A DNA stretch of 64,000 bases from an uncultured Cryptobacterium sp. (GTDB lineage: Bacteria > Actinomycetota > Coriobacteriia > Coriobacteriales > Eggerthellaceae). The stretch covers positions 22,152-86,151 of the forward strand of contig CATYOF010000010.1 of assembly GCA_958410215.1 (NCBI GenBank), written 5' to 3'. Positions 49,670 through 58,521 of the stretch are shown here, one piece after another (position 1 is the stretch's first letter; each line of letters starts with the position of its first letter). The notes under the pieces are model-generated. The model did not search any database. It saw only the letters and a program-made list of their open reading frames with translations, and was not told the DNA's origin. The position numbers and the translations under genes are program-made.

Positions 49670-52399
49670 TGATGTTTCCTTTCCCTTCATTTTGTGCAAG
49701 TCAACCGTATCTGAACTTACCTGGGCAATACCTATATTCACACGCAGAGCATCCAAATTGATGCCTGCAGTATCTGAAGAAGCATCTGATACCTCGAGCT
49801 TTTGCGTAGCACTAGACGCAACACTTTGTGGCTTCCAGCGACGCAAACGTAGGGCATTAGTAACCACACAAACTGAACTGAAGCTCATTGCTGCAGCCGC
49901 GATCATAGGGTTCAAACTAAAGCCCACAAAAGCAAGCGCTCCTGCTGCAACAGGAATGCAAAGTGCGTTATAAAACAGTGCCCAAAACAAATTCTGTTTG
50001 ATGTTGCGCAACGTCGCACGCGACAAATCCAGTGCAGCTGGCACCTCTAATAAATCGCTATGCATTAGAACAATACCCGCACTGGAAAGGGCAATGTCAG
50101 TTCCTGCACCGATTGCAATACCCACATCGGCACGAGCAAGAGCAGGAGCATCGTTAATACCATCACCCACCATGGCAACTTTCCCTTGCGCTGAAAGTTC
50201 TCGCACAATACGCTCTTTGTCAGCCGGAAGCACACCCGCAATTACCTCATCGGTACCAACCTGTTCGTGGATTGCTTTAGCGGTACGCGGCGCATCCCCG
50301 GTAAGCATTACTGTTTTGATACCCATTTCATGAAGAACTTTTATTGCAGCTGCACTGGTTGGTTTCACCACGTCTGCTATTGCTATATATCCCAAAAGTG
50401 TTTCATCTTGCGCTACGTAAAGCACTGTCTTTCCCACATCGGCCAAATCTTGCGTCCAGGCCGAATCAACTGTTATGCCCCGAGACTCCATCAAACGCGC
50501 ATTGCCCACAAAACAAGTACGCCCTTCGATTTCACCAGAAATACCTTGACCAACACTTTGAGAAAAATGTTGCACTTCAGGAAGCGAAATATCGTATTCA
50601 TTTACCAGGCTCATAACAGCCTTTGCCAAAGGATGCTCGGAACGCTTTTCGAGTGCACCCAACACCTGTAAAAGGTGTAGTAATTTTTGACGAGTTTTGA
50701 CGTCGCTTTGGCAGGATTGGGCAGCGATAGACAAATCACAGTCCGAAGCGAGGGATACGTTTGTTATGCAAGACGTTTCTGGCGTAATAATTGTGCTTGC
50801 CTTACCAGGAGCTACATCGAAAACAACAAGATCAGTTACCTGAGGCGCTCCCTGAGTAATCGTGCCTGTTTTGTCCAGCACCACTGTTTTTACCTCGCGT
50901 GCCGTTTGAAGTGCTTCGGCATCTTTTATCAAAATACCATGCAAGGCTCCTCGACCCGTACCAACCATAATGGCAGTTGGGGTAGCTAAACCAAGCGCGC
51001 AAGGACACGATATTACCAACACCGAAATAGCATATGAAAGAGCCGTTGCCACACCAGCACCAAGTACCATCCAGATGATAAAAGTTGCCAAAGCAATACC
51101 TATAACCGCTGGTACAAATATGCCACTTATTTTGTCAGCAAGTTTTTCTATAGGTGCCTTTGAGCTCGTTGCTTCATCTACCAGCCTTACAATTCCTGCA
51201 AGCACCGTATTTGCGCCAACATGTTCGGCACGCATGGTAAACCAGCCACTCGTGTTAATTGTCGCACCTGTTACAGTAGATCCAGCTCGCTTTGAAACCG
51301 GAAGCGGCTCACCAGTTATAACCGATTCATCAACCGATCCTTCACCTTCAAGCACCACTCCATCGACCGGCACTGCTTCTCCGGTTTTAACCACTAGCAC
51401 ATCGCCTACGCGCACCTCTTTCGCATCCACTAAGGTTTCAACACCATTTTCAAGACGAAGAGCCTGTTTAGGCGATAAATCCATCAGTTGGGAAAGTGAA
51501 TCGGTGGTTTTACCCTTGGCGCGTGCTTCAAAATATTTGCCTAACGTGATGAGCGTTAAAATCATCGCCGCGGAGTCGAAGTATAAATTCATTGCAAAGG
51601 CGTGCACCTGGGCAAGATTTCCATGGCCCGCATAAAACGCCATCTGAAAAAGTGCATACAAGCCATACAGGGTTGAAGCACCCGAACCAAGCGCGATGAG
51701 TGAGTCCATATTGGGCGCACCATGTATAAGGGTCTTGAACCCCATGCGGAAAAAATTGAAGTTTACACAAAGAATAGGAATAAGAAGCACAAAAAGCGTG
51801 AGGGCCCACACCAACGCATTTTCTTCCCCCAGAAAGACTGCAGGCAATGGCCAGTTAAACATATGACCCATAGATATATAGAACAGCGGCACCATAAAAA
51901 TAAGCGAAATAACCAGACGCTTGAAAATTGCCTTGCGTTCTTGTTCGGCAATGGAAGAGGCACTGTTGGCGGGATTAACGCCCGAGGCGAAGTTTGCATC
52001 CGCATCCGAACCTACAGGTGAAACAAGGTTGGTACCTGCATCCGAAGCGGAACCTGCATTTGCGCTGAAGCCTTCGCCCGAAATCGCACTTGCAGCTGAA
52101 CCTGAATCAGCGCCGGAGCTGGAGCCAGAACTACAGGATGTCGAACCTGAACCGGAAGCGTAATTCAAAGAAGACAAACGCGGATGAGCACCATATCCTG
52201 CTTTATCAACCGCAGTTATAATTGCCTGCGTTACCGCAGAAACATTACTGCCCTGTTCGAATTCAACTTCCATTGAATTCTTGAGTAGATTGACGTTTGC
52301 CCGTTGAACTCCCTCAACCTTATTGGTTGTTTTTTCAACACGGGAAGAACAAGCCGCACACGTCATTCCTGTTATGTCAAAAATTTGCTTGGTAGTCAT
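49463..52399 (-). CDS. copA: Copper-exporting P1B-type ATPase with C-terminal CopZ-like domain
   Basis: A 978-residue copper pump. The N-terminal metal-binding domain has GMTCAAC (C14, C17). A ~75-residue Ser/Gly/Ala-rich linker follows. Then come the membrane domain with CPC in VISCPCALGLATPT (~465), TGE, the phosphorylation motif DKTGT (~507), HP in SEHPLAKA, TGD and GDGINDAPAL (~746). A second metal-binding domain, GMMCEKC, fills residues ~911-978, an unusual place. It should export Cu(I) at ATP cost. It lies 36 bases after csoR in one operon. About 30 extra residues after DKTGT (ETSCITNVSLASDCDLSI) carry added cysteines. Confidence 0.95.
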   Translation of the reverse strand: MTTKQIFDITGMTCAACSSRVEKTTNKVEGVQRANVNLLKNSMEVEFEQGSNVSAVTQAIITAVDKAGYGAHPRLSSLNYASGSGSTSCSSGSSSGADSGSAASAISGEGFSANAGSASDAGTNLVSPVGSDADANFASGVNPANSASSIAEQERKAIFKRLVISLIFMVPLFYISMGHMFNWPLPAVFLGEENALVWALTLFVLLIPILCVNFNFFRMGFKTLIHGAPNMDSLIALGSGASTLYGLYALFQMAFYAGHGNLAQVHAFAMNLYFDSAAMILTLITLGKYFEARAKGKTTDSLSQLMDLSPKQALRLENGVETLVDAKEVRVGDVLVVKTGEAVPVDGVVLEGEGSVDESVITGEPLPVSKRAGSTVTGATINTSGWFTMRAEHVGANTVLAGIVRLVDEATSSKAPIEKLADKISGIFVPAVIGIALATFIIWMVLGAGVATALSYAISVLVISCPCALGLATPTAIMVGTGRGALHGILIKDAEALQTAREVKTVVLDKTGTITQGAPQVTDLVVFDVAPGKASTIITPETSCITNVSLASDCDLSIAAQSCQSDVKTRQKLLHLLQVLGALEKRSEHPLAKAVMSLVNEYDISLPEVQHFSQSVGQGISGEIEGRTCFVGNARLMESRGITVDSAWTQDLADVGKTVLYVAQDETLLGYIAIADVVKPTSAAAIKVLHEMGIKTVMLTGDAPRTAKAIHEQVGTDEVIAGVLPADKERIVRELSAQGKVAMVGDGINDAPALARADVGIAIGAGTDIALSSAGIVLMHSDLLEVPAALDLSRATLRNIKQNLFWALFYNALCIPVAAGALAFVGFSLNPMIAAAAMSFSSVCVVTNALRLRRWKPQSVASSATQKLEVSDASSDTAGINLDALRVNIGIAQVSSDTVDLHKMKGKETSMEKVLHVEGMMCEKCVAHVKKGLERVEGVEEALVDLEGKTATVKLSTDVPDAVLIDAVVEEGYEAKMA

Positions 52400-52435
52400 T
52401 GGTAACTCTTTTGTTTGATTGCCATCGATAACTCT

Positions 52436-52816
52436 TTATGAACGAGCGAACTTTTTAATCAGACGCATTGCTTCTTCTATAACTTCATCATCACCACGTT
52501 TAATGCGATCTTTCACGCATGTTTCCAAATGGTCACGCAAAATGAGTTCTGCAGCTGAATGCACCGCGCTTTCTGCTGCCGCAAGCTGCGTTAGTACATC
52601 GCCGCAATAACGATTGTCGTCGATCATATTTTTCACGCCATTGAGCTGGCCAATAGCGCGATTAAGACGTTTTTTAATATCTGCCTGCAGTTTTTCGGTA
52701 CGTTCGGTTTCTTTGTAGTGGCATTCACACATGCGCACACCTTCCGCAGCAGAACTTCCCTGCTGAGCGCAACACAAATCGGTGTTTTTAGGGGAATCTG
52801 ATTTTTTAGAATTCAT
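52436..52816 (-). CDS. csoR: CsoR-type copper-sensing repressor
   Basis: A 126-residue all-helical regulator. The copper ligands fit the CsoR pattern: C71, H96 and C100, with the same 25 and 4 spacing as in characterised CsoR. RLNRAIGQLNGVKNMIDDNR is the family's first helix. The ~35-residue N-terminal tail has three more cysteines and is unusual. Cu(I) binding should release it from DNA. AAGGAG precedes ATG 52816. A matching operator lies 57 bases upstream, so it controls itself and copA. Confidence 0.93.
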   Translation of the reverse strand: MNSKKSDSPKNTDLCCAQQGSSAAEGVRMCECHYKETERTEKLQADIKKRLNRAIGQLNGVKNMIDDNRYCGDVLTQLAAAESAVHSAAELILRDHLETCVKDRIKRGDDEVIEEAMRLIKKFARS

Positions 52817-52872
52817 GTGCCAACAACTCCTTATAAAGAAGGACCTTTCTCAGGAGACTTTTTCAATACCAC

Positions 52873-52895
52873 TATATACCCCTAGGGGGTATATA
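52873..52895. promoter_or_regulatory. CsoR operator
   Basis: TATACCCC and GGGGTATA flank TAG inside a longer TATATA-framed dyad. This is the G-tract palindrome expected for CsoR-type repressors, placed in the csoR promoter region between csoR and the divergent deacetylase gene. Confidence 0.82.
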
Positions 52896-53052
52896 ACGCA
52901 AGAACTTTTCGGTAATCCTTTGCCCCTTAGTTGAAACCGTGACCATTTTGGTAACGTTTTAAATAAATCTCTTCATTTATGTGCAACAGCGAGTACAATG
53001 AGGCACCACAAAGGACGCTTATAAACACTCCTTTTTTTAGGTTAAGGATAAA

Positions 53053-55047
53053 ATGCCCCAACGAAACGAACCACATAATCATCCTTCACACAGGCCCACT
53101 TCACGCACCCCTCATTCTTCGTCCCGCGCTACTTCTTCGCGTGTTCCTGCATCGCAACGTGTCAATGTTCCTAATGCGCGCGACGAACTTGAACGTGAAC
53201 GGGAACTGTACAGTGCCCACGATCCTAATCAAAGCGCACTTTCACCTGCGCAGCGCTATGCTCAGTCACAGCAAAATAAAGCAAATAGCAGCAGACAAAA
53301 CTACTGGAGCCGCCATCCTGAGGATGCTGGCCGCGCATACGACAGAGCACCTGTTACCAGCGAAGCAGGTTCCACCTATGACAGAACTCACGTTTCTGGC
53401 GGATCGGGCGCACGCGCTGCATATTCGGGGGCTCATCCTTCCCATACCAGCAGAACGCCCCGCGTAGGCGAAGCAACCTTAAGCGGACGAATTCCGCGCC
53501 AAGCCGCTCCGGCACCCAGTGCAAGCGGCACGATACCACGTCAAACACCCTACGCCAGCGGCACCATGCCCCGACAGGCAGTGGCATCACCTGCAGCAAG
53601 CGGAGCCATGCCCCGTCAATCGTCCCCTGCAGCAAGCGGCACCATGCCCAAGCAGTCATCCCAAGAGGGCGCTCAACAAAATCCAAGCACACGCCCAACT
53701 CGCCGCGGTGCTACCCAAAGACAGGGCGGTCGCCCAGGCACAGCAAGGCGTTCTACTTCTGGCGCTGCCTCCAACGCTGCTCCTGGTTCTGGCACTGGTT
53801 CACGCGCCAATTCCAGCAGAGTACCCGAATCTTCCGATTTCAGCGCAGAGCGCTACCTTAGCGCCCAGCGTCCTCGTCGTAAGGTGCCAGGCTCAATACG
53901 TAATAAACTCATCACAGGTGTAGTAGCAATTGCTGTGGTTGCAATTGGCGTGTTCGCCTTTACCACCTGGGATGCTAACCGACCCGTAAACGTAACTTTG
54001 AACGGCCAACAACAAAGTATTGAAGGCCAGCAACGCACTATTGAAGGACTGCTGGACACTAATACGGTTTCAGTAACCCCAGGAAACTATGTTGCCGTTG
54101 ACGGATCAGTCATGCGTGAAGGGGAAGGTACGCGCGCTACCGCCAGCATCAACGGTCAAGCTACCGATGACTTTTCCACACGCCTTAACGATGGCGACGA
54201 TATTTCGCTTACCAATGGCACCGACATTACCGAAGATTTCACCGAAGGCGACCACACAACCATTGAGCCCACCCTTGAAATGAAGGGAACTGGTGCGGTT
54301 CATCTGTACACCCAGAAAGGTGAAGCGGGCGAAAAGGTAGTGCGCACCGGTAACGAGTCGGGCAAAACCGCCGAAGTTACTACCAAGGAACCTGTAAATG
54401 GTGTGGTGCAGTATTACAACGTAAACACCAACGGCGACAAGGTAATCGCCCTTACCTTTGACGATGGCCCATGGGATTCTTCCACCGAAGCCATTTTGGA
54501 TACCCTAAAAGAAAACGATGCCAAAGCAACGTTTTATACCATTGGAGACCAAATTTCTAAGCATAAAGACCTGGTAAAGCGCGCCGCCGATGAAGGCCAT
54601 GAAATTGGTACCCACACCTGGGACCACGCCGAAGGTAGCGGCCAAGGCGTAAGCCTTATCCTCATGTCAAGCGACGAGCGCAAACAAGAAGTTGAAAAAG
54701 GCATGAAAGCCATCAAGGATGCCACAGGACAGGACGCAAGCCTGATGTTCCGTTCTCCTGGTGGAAACTTTGATGAATCGGTTGCGAAAGATTTAAGCAG
54801 CCTTATCAATGCTGAAATTGGCTGGAATGTTGATACGGGTGACTGGCAAAAGCCCGGAACCGATACTATTGCCCAGCGCATTGAAAGTGCAAGTCCCGGC
54901 GAAATTATCCTTATGCATGATGGCGGCGGCGACCGCTCAGAAACCGTTGCAGCATTGAAGCAAGCCTTGCCAAAACTTAAAGAACAAGGTTATCGCTTTG
55001 TAACGGTAAGTGAGCTTATTAACAGCTATCCCTATCAAGAGCAGTAA
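53053..55047 (+). CDS. Polysaccharide deacetylase (NodB domain) with long disordered N-terminus
   Basis: A 664-residue membrane-anchored enzyme. Residues 1-283 are low complexity (Ser, Pro, Arg, Ala), with repeats such as ASGTIPRQ, ASGTMPRQ, AASGAMPRQ and AASGTMPKQ at ~155-200. A single span lies at ~284-304 and a beta-rich stalk at ~310-450. The NodB domain has all five motifs: TFDDGPW (D470, D471), THTWDH (zinc His), FRSPGG, DTGDW and LMHDGG. It should remove N-acetyl groups from peptidoglycan or surface glycan outside the cell. AAGGATAAA precedes ATG. Repeats at DNA level follow the protein repeats. Confidence 0.9.
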   Translation: MPQRNEPHNHPSHRPTSRTPHSSSRATSSRVPASQRVNVPNARDELERERELYSAHDPNQSALSPAQRYAQSQQNKANSSRQNYWSRHPEDAGRAYDRAPVTSEAGSTYDRTHVSGGSGARAAYSGAHPSHTSRTPRVGEATLSGRIPRQAAPAPSASGTIPRQTPYASGTMPRQAVASPAASGAMPRQSSPAASGTMPKQSSQEGAQQNPSTRPTRRGATQRQGGRPGTARRSTSGAASNAAPGSGTGSRANSSRVPESSDFSAERYLSAQRPRRKVPGSIRNKLITGVVAIAVVAIGVFAFTTWDANRPVNVTLNGQQQSIEGQQRTIEGLLDTNTVSVTPGNYVAVDGSVMREGEGTRATASINGQATDDFSTRLNDGDDISLTNGTDITEDFTEGDHTTIEPTLEMKGTGAVHLYTQKGEAGEKVVRTGNESGKTAEVTTKEPVNGVVQYYNVNTNGDKVIALTFDDGPWDSSTEAILDTLKENDAKATFYTIGDQISKHKDLVKRAADEGHEIGTHTWDHAEGSGQGVSLILMSSDERKQEVEKGMKAIKDATGQDASLMFRSPGGNFDESVAKDLSSLINAEIGWNVDTGDWQKPGTDTIAQRIESASPGEIILMHDGGGDRSETVAALKQALPKLKEQGYRFVTVSELINSYPYQEQ

Positions 55048-55262
55048 TTGCGCCTAGCATGAAAAGTGCATATGGCGCACCAGCCCTGCCTTTACTTTCC
55101 CCTAATTCGGCATCCTTTAGCAAAAGGCCTTTAATTTTCTCTGCGGAAACGAGCTGAACATGCACCCTATACCCTAGAGGCAACAAAAAATCGCCTGCAT
55201 ATATACCGTTTTGTCCTACAATAGTAACGTTGCCCTTAAACGGCTAATTTCGACCCGCCAGC

Positions 55263-55327
55263 GGAACGAATTTCAAGGCCCTAACCGCCTTACAATTCAA
55301 TTTCCGCCAATGGCCGAAATTCGTTCC
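55263..55327 (+). promoter_or_regulatory. 5' leader hairpin of pyruvate kinase
   Basis: GGAACGAATTTC and GAAATTCGTTCC are perfect 12-base arms; inside them GGCC pairs with GGCC, leaving a ~30-base loop. The right arm ends about eight bases before the GAAAGG ribosome site of pyk. Such a placement suits translational or transcriptional control. The 302-base gap 55048-55349 shows no gene. Confidence 0.55.
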
Positions 55328-55349
55328 TATTGAAAGGCGAACCGTATAT

Positions 55350-56831
55350 ATGGCTAAACGAACAAAAATAATTTGTACACTGGGTCCCGCAGTAGATTCA
55401 GAATCGGCGCTTAAAAATCTCATCCAGGCCGGAATGGATGTAGCGCGTTGTAATTTTTCCCATGGATCCCACGCTGAGCACAAAGCACGCATGGACCGAC
55501 TTAAAAAAGTCCGTCGCGAATTGGATTCTCCCTGTGCCATCATGCTAGACACCAAAGGTCCCAGTATTCGCACGGGAAAGCTAGAAGGCGGCAAACCAGT
55601 TCTTCTTCGCGCGGGAGACAACATTTTTCTTACCGAAGAAAACATCTTGGGAACTTCTCGCCGCATTCATCAAACCTTCCCTGGACTTTACCAATACGTT
55701 GAGCCCGGCACTATCATCTTGATGGACGACGGCCTTATTGAACTGGCGGTCGATCGCGTGCACGGCACCGAAATTCAATGTACGGTGCAAAACTCCGGCA
55801 TGCTGGGCGAATGCAAACAGCTTAATCTTCCTGGAACCAATGTTCCGCTACCTGTTATGACCGAACAGGACGAAGCCGATCTCCTTTTCGCCATTGAACA
55901 AAAGGTTGATTTTGTGGCTGCTTCCTTTGTGGGGTGCGCTGAAGATGTACGCGCTATCCGCTCGTTTTTAAGCAGCCATGGCGGCAGCACCATTCGCGTA
56001 GTGGCAAAAATCGAAAATGCACACGCAGTGGAACACATTGACGAAATAATTGCAGCATCCGATGCCGTCATGGTGACACGTGGCGACCTTGGTGTTGAAG
56101 TGCCTTCCAATCAGGTTCCACTTCTGCAAAAAACCATTATCAAAGCGTGTAATCGCGCGTATCGTCCCGTTATTACCGCAACGCAAATGCTGGAATCAAT
56201 GATTCATAATCCCCGGCCCACTCGTGCTGAAGTGGCAGACGTTGCCAACGCCATTTATGACGGCACTGATGCGGTAACCTTGTCGGGCGAAACTGCCATT
56301 GGCATGTACCCGGTACCCGCCGTACAAACCATGGCACAAATTGCTGAAGCAACAGAACCTCATATTTATAAGCAAGGATCAATCCCCAACCGCACAGCAG
56401 AACCCAACGGTATTTCTGCGGTTGTAGGACTTGCAGCCGTAACCGCAGCAGAGCATGTAGGAGCATCGTGCATTGTTACCCCTACCATGACAGGGCGCAC
56501 TGCACGGTTGGTATCCAACTATCGTCCTAAAGCGCCTATTTATGCGGTAACCCCGACTGAAGAAAATCGCCGTTCTTTACAACTTGCTTGGGGTGTAACC
56601 CCCCTGCTTGGCAAGGTCGTGGGCGATGCTTCTTTTATTCTTGAACAGGCTCGTTCGGTCGTAACCGAAAAGGGCTACGTTCATAAAGGCGATGTGGCAG
56701 TATTCACCCTGGGGGATAGAACCACTTCCCCCAATACCGACGATGCTGGAGTGGATCCTTCGCTTCCTTCCCCTCGTCCTACCAATGTGATGCAAATTGT
56801 TCAAATTGGCATCGAGGAAGGAGATAACTAA
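55350..56831 (+). CDS. pyk: Pyruvate kinase
   Basis: Makes pyruvate and ATP from phosphoenolpyruvate and ADP, the last step of glycolysis. The N-terminus KRTKIICTLGPAVDS, the substrate segment NFSHG, MLDTKGPSIRTG, the catalytic-Lys region VVAKIENAHAVEHIDEIIAA, GDLGVEVP and ATQMLESMIHNPRPTRAEV with TLSGETAIG are all present. The C-terminal domain (from ~360) carries the allosteric fold, ended by a non-conserved tail. The 493 residues are slightly longer than E. coli PykF. Its stop overlaps the start of rhaB (TAATG), which ties it to sugar use. Confidence 0.97.
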   Translation: MAKRTKIICTLGPAVDSESALKNLIQAGMDVARCNFSHGSHAEHKARMDRLKKVRRELDSPCAIMLDTKGPSIRTGKLEGGKPVLLRAGDNIFLTEENILGTSRRIHQTFPGLYQYVEPGTIILMDDGLIELAVDRVHGTEIQCTVQNSGMLGECKQLNLPGTNVPLPVMTEQDEADLLFAIEQKVDFVAASFVGCAEDVRAIRSFLSSHGGSTIRVVAKIENAHAVEHIDEIIAASDAVMVTRGDLGVEVPSNQVPLLQKTIIKACNRAYRPVITATQMLESMIHNPRPTRAEVADVANAIYDGTDAVTLSGETAIGMYPVPAVQTMAQIAEATEPHIYKQGSIPNRTAEPNGISAVVGLAAVTAAEHVGASCIVTPTMTGRTARLVSNYRPKAPIYAVTPTEENRRSLQLAWGVTPLLGKVVGDASFILEQARSVVTEKGYVHKGDVAVFTLGDRTTSPNTDDAGVDPSLPSPRPTNVMQIVQIGIEEGDN

Positions 56832-58441
56832 TGGCTTCGTTACCTACGACTGACGCGCCCGTTACCTCCCCGGTCGAAAGCACGTCCGCACCCACGACGT
56901 CCCCTTCCCTACAAACCGACTGTTATGCCGCCGTTGATATTGGCGCCTCCTCGGGACGCGTAGTAATTGGCACGACACAAAACGGACACATAGAACTAAC
57001 CGAAATTCATCGCTTCGACAACATCCAAAAGCGCATCGACGGACATGATTGCTGGGATATTGACATGTTGTTCCGCGAAACCGTGGCAGGCCTTGTTAAA
57101 TGCAAAGAGGCCGGGTTCGCCCCAAAGACTATTGGTATTGACACCTGGGGCGTTGACTTTGTTCTGCTTGATGAACACGACCAGCTTATTGGTAACGCGG
57201 TAGCCTACCGCGATGAACGTACCAACGGCATGTATTCGGTCGCTGACCGCATTATGGCACCCGATGCGGTGTATCGCCGTACCGGCATCCAGCGCCAGCC
57301 GTTTAATACTATCTATCAATTCCTAGCGCTCAAGCAAGAACATCCCGAACAACTTAAACAGGCAAAAACGTTCTTGATGATTCCTGACTATCTGGCTTTT
57401 CTTCTTACAGGAGCCAAGGTAAACGAATACACCAACGCAACCACTACGTGTCTACTCAACGCACGCACCCAGCAGTGGGATGAAATCATTTTAGATACCT
57501 TCGAAATTCCGAAAGATATTTTCTGTGATGTGGTTATGCCTGGCACTAACCTTGGCGAAGTAAAGCCTGATATTGCAGAGAAACTGGGCTACACACCCCA
57601 TGTTATTGCTCCTGCCACGCACGATACCGGCAGCGCTTATTTGGCAGTGCCTGCCCGCGACAGCGATGCCGTATTCCTTTCTTCTGGCACCTGGAGCTTG
57701 CTGGGTGTTGAAAACGAAGGCCCCATAACCTCGGATGCTTCGCGCTTCCAAAATTTCACAAACGAAGGCGGCTACGAACTTCGCTTCCGTTTCCTTAAAA
57801 ACATTATGGGATTATGGATGATTCAATCCATTCGCCGAGAACTGAATGGCGTCTCCTATGTTGCCGGCAAAGACGAAGATACTGCACCTGGCGAAGAAGC
57901 AAACAGCAACGAAACAGAAGGTGCTGTTTCTTCTGCGCCCGCCCTTCCCGCCTTCACAGGAAGTGAACATGAAGTAGGTTTTGGCGATTTGATCGAAGCA
58001 GCCCAGCAGGCGCAAGATTTTGAAGCACGCGTAAACGTAAACGACGACCGTTTCCTCTCTCCTGCTTCCATGATTGATGAAATTCGCCTAGCTTGCTTTG
58101 AAACTGGACAGCCCGTTCCCACCACCGTAGGCGAACTTATGCGCTGCGTATATGTAAGCCTTTCAACGTGCTATGCCGAATCCATTGAAGAAATGGCATC
58201 CCTTACGGGACGGACCTATACCTCCATCAACATTGTTGGCGGAGGCTGTCAGGATGCCTACTTAAATGAGTTGACCACCAAAGCATGTGGCATTCCGGTG
58301 TTCGCCGGTCCCATAGAGGGCACGAGCCTGGGCAATTTGATTGTCCAGATGATCGCCAGCGGCCAGATCGAGGATTTGCAAACGGCACGCGACATGATAC
58401 GCGTGTCCTTCGATATCAACATGATCGATCCGCAGGAATAA
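56831..58441 (+). CDS. rhaB: Rhamnulokinase
   Basis: A 536-residue FGGY-family kinase, predicted to phosphorylate L-rhamnulose at C1. YAAVDIGASSGRVVIG begins the fold after a ~30-residue Pro/Thr/Ser tail. GIDTWGVDFVLLD, AYRDERTNGM, TGIQRQPFNTIYQF, ATHDTGSAYLAVP and SSGTWSLLGVE are characteristic of RhaB. An acidic insertion of ~40 residues (GKDEDTAPGEEANSNETEGA and on) sits in the C-terminal domain, before INIVGGGCQDAYLN. Followed by isomerase, aldolase and mutarotase genes, it is the first committed rhamnose gene of the operon. Confidence 0.93.
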   Translation: MASLPTTDAPVTSPVESTSAPTTSPSLQTDCYAAVDIGASSGRVVIGTTQNGHIELTEIHRFDNIQKRIDGHDCWDIDMLFRETVAGLVKCKEAGFAPKTIGIDTWGVDFVLLDEHDQLIGNAVAYRDERTNGMYSVADRIMAPDAVYRRTGIQRQPFNTIYQFLALKQEHPEQLKQAKTFLMIPDYLAFLLTGAKVNEYTNATTTCLLNARTQQWDEIILDTFEIPKDIFCDVVMPGTNLGEVKPDIAEKLGYTPHVIAPATHDTGSAYLAVPARDSDAVFLSSGTWSLLGVENEGPITSDASRFQNFTNEGGYELRFRFLKNIMGLWMIQSIRRELNGVSYVAGKDEDTAPGEEANSNETEGAVSSAPALPAFTGSEHEVGFGDLIEAAQQAQDFEARVNVNDDRFLSPASMIDEIRLACFETGQPVPTTVGELMRCVYVSLSTCYAESIEEMASLTGRTYTSINIVGGGCQDAYLNELTTKACGIPVFAGPIEGTSLGNLIVQMIASGQIEDLQTARDMIRVSFDINMIDPQE

Positions 58442-58521
58442 GTAAGCATGTCGCACGCGGCATAGGCTGTGTGCATAGCAGATAAACGTACAGTAGCTAA
58501 ACAGACAACAGGAGGTTGCCT

